Notes: generated from the letters alone by a model not told the origin. Positions 27,433 to 36,630 are shown, counted from the stretch's first letter. The stretch: DNA of 64,000 nt from Gemmatimonadaceae bacterium (GCA_025358925.1 JANYHT010000062.1:110969-174968), one strand, 5' to 3'. Numbers and translations are program-made.

Positions 27433-29007
27433 ATGCCGCATTTTTCGCCCGTCGTTTTCGCCATCGCCTTTGCGTCGCTCGTTGTCGCGCTCACGGCATT
27501 GGCGCGTCGCTTACCTATTCCGACGCCCATTTTACAGGTCTTGGCTGGCGCACTCATTGGGCTCGTGCCCGGCGTGCCGATTCCGCAGCTCGAGCCTGAC
27601 ATTGTGTTCTTCGTTTTTCTGCCGCCAATTCTTTTTTCGGCGGCATTTTTCACATCGCTGCGCGAATTCAAGGCCAATCTTCGACCGATTGGTTTGCTTG
27701 CTATTGGACTCGTCATCGTTACGACCGTGGCGATCGCGGTTGTCGCGCGCATGCTGCTCCCGGGCCTCCCGTGGCCCGTTGCCGTGGCACTCGGCGCCAT
27801 CGTCTCGCCACCAGATGCTGTCGCTGCCGCTGCGATTGTGTCGCGCTTGCCTGTCCCGCGCCGCGTCATTGTCATTCTGGAAGGCGAAAGTCTCGTCAAC
27901 GATGCATCGGCCCTCGTACTCTATCGCACCGCGATCGCCGCAGCGGTCACGGGCGCGTTTAGTTGGGGTGAATCGGTGGTTCGCTTTTTTATCGACGCGG
28001 GCGTCGGTGCGCTGATTGGTTTATTGGTGGGTTGGCTCATCATTCGCGCATCACGTTGGACGAAAGACTCGCTCGCCGAGGCTCTGCTCACCTTAGCGGG
28101 TCCGTATGTGGCGTGGCTTGCCGCCGAAACCGTGCACGTGTCGGCGGTGCTCGCGTGCGTGGCCGGTGGATTGTATTTGCGTCAACACATGTCGACCGCC
28201 GTCTCACCCATGTCCCGCTTTCAAACCCGCGCCGTGTGGGAGTTACTCACTTTCCTGCTTAACGCGATGATCTTCTTGCTACTCGGCGTGCAGTTCAGTG
28301 CGTTGATGCAAGCCGCGTCGCCCGAGATGCTGCGCGTGGTACTTACGGCAGGCGCGATTCTGGGTGTCGTCGCGATTGTTGTACGGATGCTGTGGGTGCC
28401 GGTCGCGACGTATCTCCCGCGGATCATGAGTGCTGAGATTCGGCGCAAAGAAACGACGCCGAATCCGAAGGGAATGTTTTTAGTGGCGTGGACGAGCATG
28501 CGCGGCATCGTATCGCTGGCCACGGCGCTGGCGCTCCCACTCGTGTTAGCCGACGGCTCCGCCTTTCCGCGACGCACAGAAATTGTGCTCATCACCATGG
28601 TAGTCATACTGATGACACTCGTGGTACAAGGGCTCACGCTTGAGCCGATCATTCGCACGTTCAAATTTGTGCCCGAGCACCTGCATCAGGATGAAGAGCG
28701 ATTAGCGCGTCGCGAAGCAGCGCGTCGTGGTGCAGAAGCGTTGGACGATATGTCGCGCGAATCGTGGGCCGATGCCCGTGATGTAGAGTGGCTGCGTTCC
28801 GAGTTGCGAGACCGTTTGCGATTACATGAACATCACGGCGGTGGAACACCTGGTCGTCGCACGTTGCGCGTCGGCATGATTCGCGCTGAGCGTCGTATGC
28901 TCATTCGATTGCGCAATGAGGGCGCGATTTCGGACGAGGTGCTGCGCGAGTTGGAGCAAGAGTTGGATCTCGAAGCGATTCGTATTGGCGCTGGTGACGA
29001 ACGTTAG
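27433..29007 (+). CDS. Na+/H+ antiporter of the CPA1 (NhaP) family
   Basis: A 524-residue protein with about 12 membrane helices up to residue 410 and a charged cytoplasmic tail. The helix-5 region LGAIVSPPDAVAA and the following EGESLVNDASALVLYR carry the acidic residues that bind sodium and protons in this family. It exchanges cytoplasmic Na+ for H+. The tail (about 415-524) is rich in Arg, Glu and Leu and helical, likely a regulatory domain. The stop overlaps the convergent channel gene by 4 nt. Confidence 0.85.
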   Translation: MPHFSPVVFAIAFASLVVALTALARRLPIPTPILQVLAGALIGLVPGVPIPQLEPDIVFFVFLPPILFSAAFFTSLREFKANLRPIGLLAIGLVIVTTVAIAVVARMLLPGLPWPVAVALGAIVSPPDAVAAAAIVSRLPVPRRVIVILEGESLVNDASALVLYRTAIAAAVTGAFSWGESVVRFFIDAGVGALIGLLVGWLIIRASRWTKDSLAEALLTLAGPYVAWLAAETVHVSAVLACVAGGLYLRQHMSTAVSPMSRFQTRAVWELLTFLLNAMIFLLLGVQFSALMQAASPEMLRVVLTAGAILGVVAIVVRMLWVPVATYLPRIMSAEIRRKETTPNPKGMFLVAWTSMRGIVSLATALALPLVLADGSAFPRRTEIVLITMVVILMTLVVQGLTLEPIIRTFKFVPEHLHQDEERLARREAARRGAEALDDMSRESWADARDVEWLRSELRDRLRLHEHHGGGTPGRRTLRVGMIRAERRMLIRLRNEGAISDEVLRELEQELDLEAIRIGAGDER

Positions 29008-30140
29008 CTCGCGCTGGCGCTTTCCAATGCCGCCGGTGCGCTCGTTACACCGTCGTCTAAGCGTTCTGTGCGACTTAACCGTTCGACGTCAATCGCCATG
29101 ACTCCATCCGGCGCGCTGGTGAAGATGCTGGCAAACTTTGCGTCCCACCGCACGTCTTCATGTAAGTACGACGATCGAGTGATCACCCGAGTCGAAAATG
29201 TTGATTCATGCGCGCTGACGAAGACCAAAATTTCGGCTTCCGCATCGGCGAGTCGCTTGGGCGTTACGCCGTGCAACGGACTCGTTGCGGTGATTGGATG
29301 GACGACCGTCCAGTGCAGCGTGAACAACTCCACGGAGTCGCGTTCGAGTGCAAGTTCGTGGAAATTGCGCTCGCGCACGCCGTTGATTTGCTCAAACCAC
29401 ACAAGATTCACTCGCACTCTGACGTCACTCAAGTCGCCCGGTTGAATGTTGACCATACGAAACATCAGTCCGCGTCCTCCTTCGTACGGCGCGATTACTG
29501 CGGATTCGCTGAACTGAATTCGCATCCGAGGACGCGTCAAGCGCGCGATGAGCAAGCCGCCTGCGGCGAGCAGCGTGAGCGGTCCGATGATCGACTCGAA
29601 AATCACCAACCATTGTGCCGTTGCACCAACGGCATTCATGGTGCCGGTGCCGGTGGTTGTGAAAATCGCCACGCTGTAGCTCAGTGCGCGCAGGAAAGGG
29701 TCGTCGAGCCCCATGATCTCGGTGCCGTGCAAAGCGCTTGGCCCCATCGCGACGTAGGCCAGCGCGAAGCAGCCGTTCAACAACAGCATCAACCCGACCA
29801 ACCACGCGACAAATTGTGGCCAACGCGCATTGAGCGCATTGAGATAGAAGTGCTCCGCGCGCTGTGCACCGAGTCCGTACTTGCGGCTCGTTGGCGTGCC
29901 GTCACGCTGGAGGAAGCGACCGCGCGCGGTTTGCGCGACAACGCGACCAAATCCTAAGTCGGATGGTTCGTGCGGCGTGGGGATTGGTGCAGTGTCGTTT
30001 GTGGCGTTTGCAGCAGCGGTCACGCGGGATGCCGGTGAGGGGTTTGTGGGGAATATCGCCGCAGATGCGGCACGGTGTGTAATTCCATGGCGTCCGTGAT
30101 TCGATGAAGAATTTGGTGACAGAAAGCGACGCGCTTTCAT
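29004..30140 (-). CDS. Inward-rectifier-type potassium channel (KirBac-like) with atypical filter
   Basis: A protein of about 378 residues with the Kir layout. A slide-helix segment DLGFGRVVAQTARGRFLQRDG precedes the first helix, there is a two-helix pore domain, and a large C-terminal Kir immunoglobulin-like domain begins at IQFSESAVIAPYEGGRGLMFRMVN. The pore loop reads SVAIFTTTGTGTMN, so the filter is T-T-G-T-G and not T-x-G-Y-G. The start is uncertain: ATG 30140 leaves a poorly conserved 60-residue lead, and a later start is possible. It is divergent from the PAAR gene. Confidence 0.75.
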   Translation of the reverse strand: MKARRFLSPNSSSNHGRHGITHRAASAAIFPTNPSPASRVTAAANATNDTAPIPTPHEPSDLGFGRVVAQTARGRFLQRDGTPTSRKYGLGAQRAEHFYLNALNARWPQFVAWLVGLMLLLNGCFALAYVAMGPSALHGTEIMGLDDPFLRALSYSVAIFTTTGTGTMNAVGATAQWLVIFESIIGPLTLLAAGGLLIARLTRPRMRIQFSESAVIAPYEGGRGLMFRMVNIQPGDLSDVRVRVNLVWFEQINGVRERNFHELALERDSVELFTLHWTVVHPITATSPLHGVTPKRLADAEAEILVFVSAHESTFSTRVITRSSYLHEDVRWDAKFASIFTSAPDGVMAIDVERLSRTERLDDGVTSAPAALESASAS

Positions 30141-30196
30141 TTCTACAGCAACGCACGCTCTGGACAGCTGTCCGCTCCCGTCGCAAACTTCCATCT

Positions 30197-31243
30197 ATGT
30201 TCAGTCCTGCCGCACGACTCACCGATATGCATGCCTGTCCGATGCAAACGCCGGCCGTCGTGCCCATTCCGCACGTGGGCGGACCGATCGTCTCGCAGGG
30301 CGCGTCCACGGTATTCATCGCCGGATTGCCCGCCGCGCGCGTTGGTGACATTTGCATCTGTGTCGGACCGCCGGCGCCGATTGTCATGGGTTCGCTGACC
30401 GTGCTTATCGAAGGCAGTCCCGCCGCGCGCGTTGGCGACATGACGGGGCACGGCGGCGCCATCCTCCCGCCCGGATGTCCCACCGTGCTCATTGGGGATG
30501 CGGGCGGTGGTGCAGGATCGCCGGCGGCAGCGACAATGTCCGCGGCACGCGCTTCAGCGGCCGCCTTCACTCGCATGGACTGTGCGACTGAGGGACTCGC
30601 GTCGCAAACAACAACGAGCGCATTCAATTTCGTTGGCGATCCCACCAGGAAAAGTTGGGTGGAGATCGAACTCTTCGACCAGAAAAATAGACCAGTCGCG
30701 CATCAGCGATTTCGCGTCGTGCCACCCGGTGAAGCCGCGAAACCAATCGATGGCTTTCTCGACGACAAAGGATTTGCGCGCATCGCGGGTATCGACCCAG
30801 GCATCTGCAAAATTACGTTTCCCGACCTCGATGCATCAAGTTGGAAGCCCGTACACGGCGACCCGGGCAAGCGTACGAAACCCGAGCCACCGGTAGTTCC
30901 CGTGAAGCCGCCCGGCGTACGCGCGACATCCGTGATTCTCGAGGTCGCCGTACGTCCACCGGGCATTAAAGCGGCGACAGTAACACTTGCGACCATCATA
31001 ATTCCACCGGTCATTACCAAACGGCCGAGCGTGCAAGCCAGCACCGTGACGCTTGCCGTGGTCGGACGAGCGCCGAAAGTAAATGCGGCCAGCGTGCAAC
31101 TGCGCGTGGTGAGTGGTCGTGGTGCATTTGTGGCGAAGCCGCTCGTGCCAACTCCTGCAACGGTGAGTTGGGATAGTCAAACCGATACGGCGCCCGGTGA
31201 CCAAGCGCACCATACAGACGATCTTGTCACTGGTGGAACCTGA
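30197..31243 (+). CDS. PAAR-repeat spike-tip protein with carrier domain and repeat tail
   Basis: A 348-residue protein. Residues 1-100 form a PAAR domain: ARLTDMHACPMQTPAVVP, PHVGGPIVSQGA, VFIAGLPAARVGD and TGHGGAILPPGCPTVLI. PAAR proteins cap VgrG and carry cargo into targets. The next part (about 150-215) is a beta domain (IELFDQKNRPVAHQRFRV ... GIDPGICKITFPDL) that also exists alone at 36631. Residues about 240-310 hold four loose repeats of the form SVxL. ATG 30197 is favoured because the PAAR fold begins there; ATG 30104 is in frame. The next gene overlaps its stop by one base. Confidence 0.82.
   Translation: MFSPAARLTDMHACPMQTPAVVPIPHVGGPIVSQGASTVFIAGLPAARVGDICICVGPPAPIVMGSLTVLIEGSPAARVGDMTGHGGAILPPGCPTVLIGDAGGGAGSPAAATMSAARASAAAFTRMDCATEGLASQTTTSAFNFVGDPTRKSWVEIELFDQKNRPVAHQRFRVVPPGEAAKPIDGFLDDKGFARIAGIDPGICKITFPDLDASSWKPVHGDPGKRTKPEPPVVPVKPPGVRATSVILEVAVRPPGIKAATVTLATIIIPPVITKRPSVQASTVTLAVVGRAPKVNAASVQLRVVSGRGAFVAKPLVPTPATVSWDSQTDTAPGDQAHHTDDLVTGGT
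30911..31112 (+). repeat. Coding repeat: four beta-strand units in the PAAR protein tail
   Basis: Units of about 17-20 residues share the pattern A(S/T)(S/T)V-x-L (RATSVILEVAV, KAATVTLATI, QASTVTLAVV, NAASVQLRVV). A similar set is encoded at 42741-42912 in the large protein of the second cassette. The spacers are Pro-rich. Confidence 0.55.
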
Positions 31244-32799
31244 TGGCCGACCCGATTTTCACGATCGTTGGCGACATCGTTGAGCTGTACGTCGAAGCGG
31301 ATGACAATTTCGCGTCAACAGTCGTTGTGTCGTTTGCCGCGTCAATAGAAAATCCGGACGACAAAACCGAAGACATTGTGTTCTTCGACGAAACGCTCAC
31401 GGCTACCGTGACGGCTGTGCGCACCGCGAATGCGCCGCCGACGGTCAAAGCGTCACTGATTCAATGGACAGTGAATCTCGCGAAAGATGATCGCTTTCGT
31501 GGTCGCACTGCCACGTTGTCGTTTATCGTCGAAGGTGCCGGGACGACAGGTAACGTGCTACACGCCGTCTCCAAGAATGAACTGCAGGTGGTTTCAATTG
31601 GCGTAACCACCAACGTCGCTTGTTTGCGCATTATGCTCCACGAGTTTCCGAAAGCGAGCAACAACACGTTTGTCGTTGACCGAGATCGTTTGCTCGCCGT
31701 CGTTGACGCACTGTCAGTGCAACAGCGCCGTCTCTTGCTCTCGCATGCGGTCGCCAAGCCCGGTGGACGGCTCGTGGTGTTCATCACGCGCATTCCGTCG
31801 GGGAATCGACGTATGCATGCCGACTTTGGTGCCGGCACCAATCAATCGGTACAACCGAACGCGTCGTTCGCCGTGTTCGCCTGCCAATCGCTGACGGGTG
31901 CCGGCATTTCGTTGGTTTGTTTTACCGAACACTTCCTCGTCAACACAAAAAACGGCCCAACCAACTTGCTGTGGGCGAGCCGTCAAGACAGCAAACCGGC
32001 TGCGGAATGGCAAAGCGTCAACAATCCGAAACCGATACAATTTCGCATCGCCAGCCAGCGCCCGGGGCACGACAATGACGGCGTGATCTGGAGTTGCCTC
32101 TTTGCGGCGAACGGGAAGAACGTCATGCGCGGCAACACGATTCACGGCATGATCAACACGATTGGCTGCTGGATGCTCTTCCGCAACTTCAATTGGCCGC
32201 GCGACAAAGCGTCCGCGCTGGAAGGCGTGTACATGAAACTGCGCGCGCGATTGCTCGTGCTTCGGAAAGCAAAGTTCAAGGGACGAATGCACCCAGCGAT
32301 GCAGGTGCCTGGGACGGCGGAGCTTATCCCCGTTGGCTACGATGTCGTGCTTCCGCCCACCGGCGAGAGCACGAGCTTTGACAAGTTTTATCTGTATGAT
32401 CGCAACTTTGCATATCTCTGGTTCTTTCACGACGTGGTTGGGATTAAGTATTTCGCGCGCGGACTCGATTGGTATTCCACGCTGCACATTACGAATGATC
32501 TCAATCCGCACGGCCTGCAGTTTCGCGCCTCGTTTCCGCTGATCGAATCGGGCAAAGCAACGCCGACGAATGGTGCGGATGAAGGCGACTGCACCACGCA
32601 CGATGTCGACTATCGCGCGAAATTCGATCTTCAGAAGTTGCCCCTTGTGCCGATCGATGACTCGTTGTGGAGAAAGAATGCGTTGGGTTTCGCCAGTTCG
32701 ACCACATTCATTCCGGCGCATGGACGATTCGGCGACTTGTCGGCTGCTGAACTCGACGCATGCGCGTGGGCCGACGTGTATTTGTACAAAGACGCATAA
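31243..32799 (+). CDS. Large unknown protein of cassette A, possible T6SS cargo
   Basis: A 518-residue protein with no signal peptide, membrane helix or catalytic motif that I recognise. It starts one base before the end of the PAAR gene, so the two are co-translated, the usual position of a cargo effector or spike component. The first 130 residues are beta-rich, and the rest mixes Trp/Tyr/His-rich segments such as FAYLWFFHDVVGIKYF and GLDWYSTLHI. It precedes a small gene homologous to the one after the 942-residue protein of cassette B, so the two large proteins occupy equivalent positions although they do not look alike. Confidence 0.6.
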   Translation: MADPIFTIVGDIVELYVEADDNFASTVVVSFAASIENPDDKTEDIVFFDETLTATVTAVRTANAPPTVKASLIQWTVNLAKDDRFRGRTATLSFIVEGAGTTGNVLHAVSKNELQVVSIGVTTNVACLRIMLHEFPKASNNTFVVDRDRLLAVVDALSVQQRRLLLSHAVAKPGGRLVVFITRIPSGNRRMHADFGAGTNQSVQPNASFAVFACQSLTGAGISLVCFTEHFLVNTKNGPTNLLWASRQDSKPAAEWQSVNNPKPIQFRIASQRPGHDNDGVIWSCLFAANGKNVMRGNTIHGMINTIGCWMLFRNFNWPRDKASALEGVYMKLRARLLVLRKAKFKGRMHPAMQVPGTAELIPVGYDVVLPPTGESTSFDKFYLYDRNFAYLWFFHDVVGIKYFARGLDWYSTLHITNDLNPHGLQFRASFPLIESGKATPTNGADEGDCTTHDVDYRAKFDLQKLPLVPIDDSLWRKNALGFASSTTFIPAHGRFGDLSAAELDACAWADVYLYKDA

Positions 32800-32808
32800 G
32801 GAGCAGCC

Positions 32809-33192
32809 ATGGCTTTGGGAGATCGTATCGACTGTCCGGTTGGCGGTGTGGTGGAGACCACCTTCCAGCTCGACTTCAAAAAGAAACAAGTGGCCGAGTT
32901 GCCGGACGCGGTCAACTTTCGCTTTGTCACGTTTTCAATGGAAAACACGAAGGAAAGAAAAACCGACAGCGCACGCGTTCGACCATCGTCGGTTGAAGTG
33001 AAAGACGATGATCAACGCATCGTCGTCCGTTGGCAATTCACGAACCAGCCGGAGAAAGAAGGGCCAGGGTTCTTTGGCGTTGGCAGCGAATGGAGTCTGC
33101 AGATGTCGTATGTGGCGTCGGGATCGAGCGGCCCAGCGCCAAAAGGCGAGCGACTGTTCACGCTCGGCACCGTCAAACTTACGGGTCCGTGA
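32809..33192 (+). CDS. Small protein of cassette A, paralogue of the gene at 42972
   Basis: A 127-residue soluble protein. Its N-terminus MALGDRIDCPVGGVVETTFQL aligns with MAKGDTFDVTEGDEIEVSFQL of the gene at 42972, and similarity continues through the following K-rich helix and DA. A good ribosome site (AAGGAG) precedes the start. It lies directly after the 518-residue gene and ends 8 nt before the LysM-like gene. It could be an immunity protein, a chaperone, or a structural adaptor; sequence alone does not decide. Confidence 0.6.
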   Translation: MALGDRIDCPVGGVVETTFQLDFKKKQVAELPDAVNFRFVTFSMENTKERKTDSARVRPSSVEVKDDDQRIVVRWQFTNQPEKEGPGFFGVGSEWSLQMSYVASGSSGPAPKGERLFTLGTVKLTGP

Positions 33193-33200
33193 GCTAAGCG

Positions 33201-33842
33201 ATGGCACCTCCTCGTCAACGTCGCAACCACATCGTTGCGCCCGGAGATCATCTCAGTCGGGTCGCCGTTACCAACGGATTCCGAAGCTACGTGCCGTTGT
33301 GGGACGACCCCGCGAATGCGCCGCTGCAAAAGTTGCGCAAGACGCCGCACGTTTTGGCTGACGGCGACCCTGTTGACATTCCGCCACTTGAGGCGCGTGA
33401 AGTCGAGCGACCAACGGAGCATCGGCATCGCTTTAAAGCAACGATTCCGGAATTGCTTGTTCGCGTGAAACATCTCACGTGGGCAGGCGCGCCGATCGCC
33501 GCGCCGACCGCTGTTCTCGCCGACGGCAAGAGCGCGGTCGCCAATGGAAAAGCGGGTAGCATTTTTGAAATTCCAATCGGGCCCATAGCAGATCGACTCC
33601 TCCTCACGGTTGAGCCGAGCGAAACGTTGCTGCGCGTCGGATTTCTTCAGCCAGTCAGCACGCTTGCTGGCAGTCGCGAACGCCTTACGAATTTGGGATA
33701 CGAGGCAGGCGAAAAGAACGACGCGACGAATCTGCAGTTTCGATCCGCAGTCGAGGAATTTCAATGTGATCAGCATCTCGTCATTGATGGGAAGGTCGGC
33801 CCTGACACGCGTGCACGCCTTGTGAAAGTGCACGGCTGCTGA
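33201..33842 (+). CDS. LysM-like / peptidoglycan-binding protein of cassette A
   Basis: A 213-residue protein without a signal peptide. Residues 8-65 (NHIVAPGDHLSRVAVTNGF ... VLADGDPVDIPP) have the pattern of a divergent LysM domain with an insertion. The middle (about 70-145) is a beta domain, and the last 65 residues match a peptidoglycan-binding type-1 repeat (ERLTNLGYEAG ... AVEEFQCDQHLVIDGKVG). Because it lacks a leader it would need the secretion system to reach peptidoglycan. The gene at 37586 has the same layout. It ends 1 base before the OmpA-like gene. Confidence 0.68.
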   Translation: MAPPRQRRNHIVAPGDHLSRVAVTNGFRSYVPLWDDPANAPLQKLRKTPHVLADGDPVDIPPLEAREVERPTEHRHRFKATIPELLVRVKHLTWAGAPIAAPTAVLADGKSAVANGKAGSIFEIPIGPIADRLLLTVEPSETLLRVGFLQPVSTLAGSRERLTNLGYEAGEKNDATNLQFRSAVEEFQCDQHLVIDGKVGPDTRARLVKVHGC

Positions 33843-33843
33843 C

Positions 33844-35148
33844 ATGCCCGAACCTTTTTTGTCTGTCGCGCCCACCGACGAAGAGCACGAACTCAACACC
33901 ATTCGGGAAGCGCTTCGGCCGGTGAAAGAATGGGAGTTGCTGGACTCGCATTTTGACTTTGACTCATCGATTTTGTTACCGAGCATGACCGAAGAATTGT
34001 CGGAGCTCGCGGTCCTTGTGCGTGCGAATCCAGGGTGCCCGTTGTCCGTCTTCGGTCACGCCGACCCAACGGGCGAGATTGGCTACAACAAGATTCTCAG
34101 TGGACGTCGCGCACTCGCGGTGTTCGGGTTGATCACGCGTCGGGTAGAGCTTTGGCAGCAGCTGTTTTCGAATCCCGTCGGTCTCGACGACTGGAAGAAG
34201 GATGATCGCGCCGCGCGCATAATGCAGGGACATCTTACCGGTTCAACGCCAGCGCCCGGCGTTCCGACGCCAGCAATTGCACAGTTACTTCCTGCGTATC
34301 TCGCCAAGCTGGGGGTCGATAGTAAGGGCGCGCCGTTCATCGTTCCCGCGTCCGAGTTTCTCGGCCAGGGTGCGGATAAAGACGGCAAGGCTGCAGTACA
34401 AGGGTGTGGAGAGAGCAATCCAACGTTGATGCTGTCAACACTTGATACGCTACGCTTTGCTCAGGCGAGTGAGAAGGATGCGCGCGACGCAGCGAATGCG
34501 CCCAATCGTCGGGTGACAATATTGCTGTTCGAACGCGGAACCGTGGTGCCGCCAACGAAGTGGCCATGTCCGCGCACGAAGGAAGGAATTTCCGGATGTC
34601 GCGCGCGGTTCTGGTCGGATGCGACTATTCGTGCGACGCCGAGTGAGTCACGTCGCGAATTCCCGGCGGACAACAGCACCTTTCAGTGTCGCTTTTATGA
34701 TCGCCTGGCCATCGCAGTGCGCCGCCGCCCGGCGATGCGACCGCTCGTCCTGCGACTGTTGAACGAAAAGGATAAGCCGGACGCAAGAGTCCCTTTCAGG
34801 ATTCTGGTGGAGGGGCTTACGCTCACAGGAACGACGGGTGCGGACGGAATGTTGCGCACGAAGGTGCCGAGTACGGCGCGCAATGCGATCCTCGAAGTGC
34901 ACGAACAGCAAATACCGATCACGATTGCAAAACTGCCGAGCATCACCCGCATTGCTGGCGTGCAGATTCGATTGCACAACCTCGGCTTTTTCGCGGGTGC
35001 GATTGACGACAAGACCAGCTTTGCGCTCGAAGACGGCATTGAGTCGTTCCTGACCGATCTTGAGGACGAAGGACAAGCTGTTCCGGTGACGCGCGATGCG
35101 ACAAACCCAGCGCTGCAAGCGCTGGTGCTGAAAGAACACGGGTCGTAA
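33844..35148 (+). CDS. OmpA-like / peptidoglycan-binding protein of cassette A
   Basis: A 434-residue protein without a signal peptide. Residues about 30-95 are an OmpA C-terminal-type domain: FDFDSSILLPSMTEELSELAVLV, then LSVFGHADPTGEIGYNKILSGRRA, which retains the Asp and Arg that bind diaminopimelate. The domain is split by an insertion before its last strand (RRVTILLF near 225). A beta domain (LRLLNEKDKPDARVPFRILV) and a second peptidoglycan-binding helix set (VQIRLHNLGFFAGAIDDKT ... ALEDGIESF) follow. It is a diverged paralogue of the 593-residue gene at 38323. Confidence 0.68.
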   Translation: MPEPFLSVAPTDEEHELNTIREALRPVKEWELLDSHFDFDSSILLPSMTEELSELAVLVRANPGCPLSVFGHADPTGEIGYNKILSGRRALAVFGLITRRVELWQQLFSNPVGLDDWKKDDRAARIMQGHLTGSTPAPGVPTPAIAQLLPAYLAKLGVDSKGAPFIVPASEFLGQGADKDGKAAVQGCGESNPTLMLSTLDTLRFAQASEKDARDAANAPNRRVTILLFERGTVVPPTKWPCPRTKEGISGCRARFWSDATIRATPSESRREFPADNSTFQCRFYDRLAIAVRRRPAMRPLVLRLLNEKDKPDARVPFRILVEGLTLTGTTGADGMLRTKVPSTARNAILEVHEQQIPITIAKLPSITRIAGVQIRLHNLGFFAGAIDDKTSFALEDGIESFLTDLEDEGQAVPVTRDATNPALQALVLKEHGS

Positions 35149-35153
35149 CCACC

Positions 35154-36620
35154 ATGGCCCCATTTACCAATCTGTTCGGCGAAGTGTCGCCAGATGAAAC
35201 GCTCGTGCGCGTGTTCGTCGAGACCAACAGTGGTACGGCCACGATCAAACGTGTCGAAGCCGCAAATTCTGCGCAGAAGTTAGAAACGGTGACGTTGTTG
35301 GGACTGGCCAACAATTTTGTGGTGACGCCGGGCGCGCAGATCCTGAACTACATCTCACCAAATATCGACGAACAGCCAGCGAATTTCGACGCGGCAATTT
35401 CTGTTACACGTACGCCGCACGAAGTGGTGTTTCTCGATGTCGGTCGATGGGGAGGTCCCAAAAAATCTGGCCCGCGCCAACGCAATTTCGGTTTAGTGTG
35501 GGGCACGTGGGTGGCCTTGTGCGATTTTGAGCCGCGCACCGCAGCGCTTGATACAGATGAACATCTGTTGCGCGACGAAAAAGGTGTGCCGCGTGTGGAT
35601 CATCCAATCAACGACTTCATACGCCAGGTGCGTGCTGCGGGATCGTCGGTCCGTCTCCTGCGTTCGATGTTTTCCGGCAATCCGAACTACTTGAAAGGAT
35701 TCACGCAGGATTTTCAAGCCGTATATGTCATCATTCCGGATCTTCACCTTCCCGTCTGCACGAAAAAACCGGCGCCAAGTGATGGCAAGCACACGGGACG
35801 GCACAAATATCTTGACATGAGTGCACTTCGTCCATTTGTCATTCCAGATGATGAAGGCGTCGTGAAGCTGCCGTCTGGCTCAGCGTTTGGAGACGGAGCG
35901 AACGCCTGGTTCGACAATTATCTCAATGGTGATATTTTTGGCGGTCCGGACGAAACGGCGGCTCAAGACCTGGATCGATTTGTTGGAATTATTGGTGGTG
36001 TGACGTTCACCGGCGATCGTCAACTGCATTTTGTGCAAATCGGCGACATGTATGATTTGTGGATCGGCCTAGAACGATTCTTTAGCCAGCAGTCCACACA
36101 ATCGGTGGTGCTCAGAAACGGTACCGGACAGAATTCCGGTATTCTCGCAGGTAAGTTCATCGACTTCTGGTCGGATCGCTCCCATCTCGCGATGCAATCC
36201 GCCAGCGGGAGCAACATCATCGCGCGACTCAATAAACTCGCGCAAAATCCGAAAATCAAAACGTCGTGGTTATTCGGAAACCATGACAACTATTTCGCCG
36301 CGCATACACCGGTGGTGTCCGTGGGCGAGGCTGTGCCACAGCGCGTTCGGCGACTGTTGACCGGCGGCGTGTTAATGGAACATGGGCAGCGCGGCGATCC
36401 CGACAATTGTGATGGCGCCATTGGCGGACACACCACCACCAACCGCGTCTTCGACAATGCGTTCATTCGTTCGCTCGATCCGAATCGACGTAATTTTTTC
36501 ACGGCGCTCGCTGGAATGACGTACGTATCCAACCCGAATTTTCACATCTTCGTGATGGGACACACGCACAGTCCGTACTTGACGCGGATTCGTATCGAGA
36601 CAGTGTTGCTGAAACCGTAA
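35154..36620 (+). CDS. Calcineurin-like metallophosphoesterase, candidate T6SS cargo
   Basis: A 488-residue protein. Metal-ligand motifs of the calcineurin-type phosphoesterase superfamily occur in order: PDLHLP (D-x-H, about 196-201), GDMYDLW (GDxxD, about 296), GNHDNY (about 376), a His at MEHGQRGD (about 413) and GHTHSP (about 474). It should cleave phosphoester bonds; substrate class (nucleotide, nucleic acid, lipid) cannot be read. The first 100 residues are an extra beta-rich domain without homology that I recognise, possibly for loading. It ends cassette A, 5 nt after the OmpA-like gene, so it is a strong cargo candidate. Confidence 0.72.
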   Translation: MAPFTNLFGEVSPDETLVRVFVETNSGTATIKRVEAANSAQKLETVTLLGLANNFVVTPGAQILNYISPNIDEQPANFDAAISVTRTPHEVVFLDVGRWGGPKKSGPRQRNFGLVWGTWVALCDFEPRTAALDTDEHLLRDEKGVPRVDHPINDFIRQVRAAGSSVRLLRSMFSGNPNYLKGFTQDFQAVYVIIPDLHLPVCTKKPAPSDGKHTGRHKYLDMSALRPFVIPDDEGVVKLPSGSAFGDGANAWFDNYLNGDIFGGPDETAAQDLDRFVGIIGGVTFTGDRQLHFVQIGDMYDLWIGLERFFSQQSTQSVVLRNGTGQNSGILAGKFIDFWSDRSHLAMQSASGSNIIARLNKLAQNPKIKTSWLFGNHDNYFAAHTPVVSVGEAVPQRVRRLLTGGVLMEHGQRGDPDNCDGAIGGHTTTNRVFDNAFIRSLDPNRRNFFTALAGMTYVSNPNFHIFVMGHTHSPYLTRIRIETVLLKP

Positions 36621-36630
36621 GGGGTCGGCG

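Noticed and set aside
31714..32889. A 391-codon minus-strand frame opposite the 518-residue gene
   Set aside because: No motif, Arg/His/Ala-rich composition, and it would break the overlap chain of the cassette.
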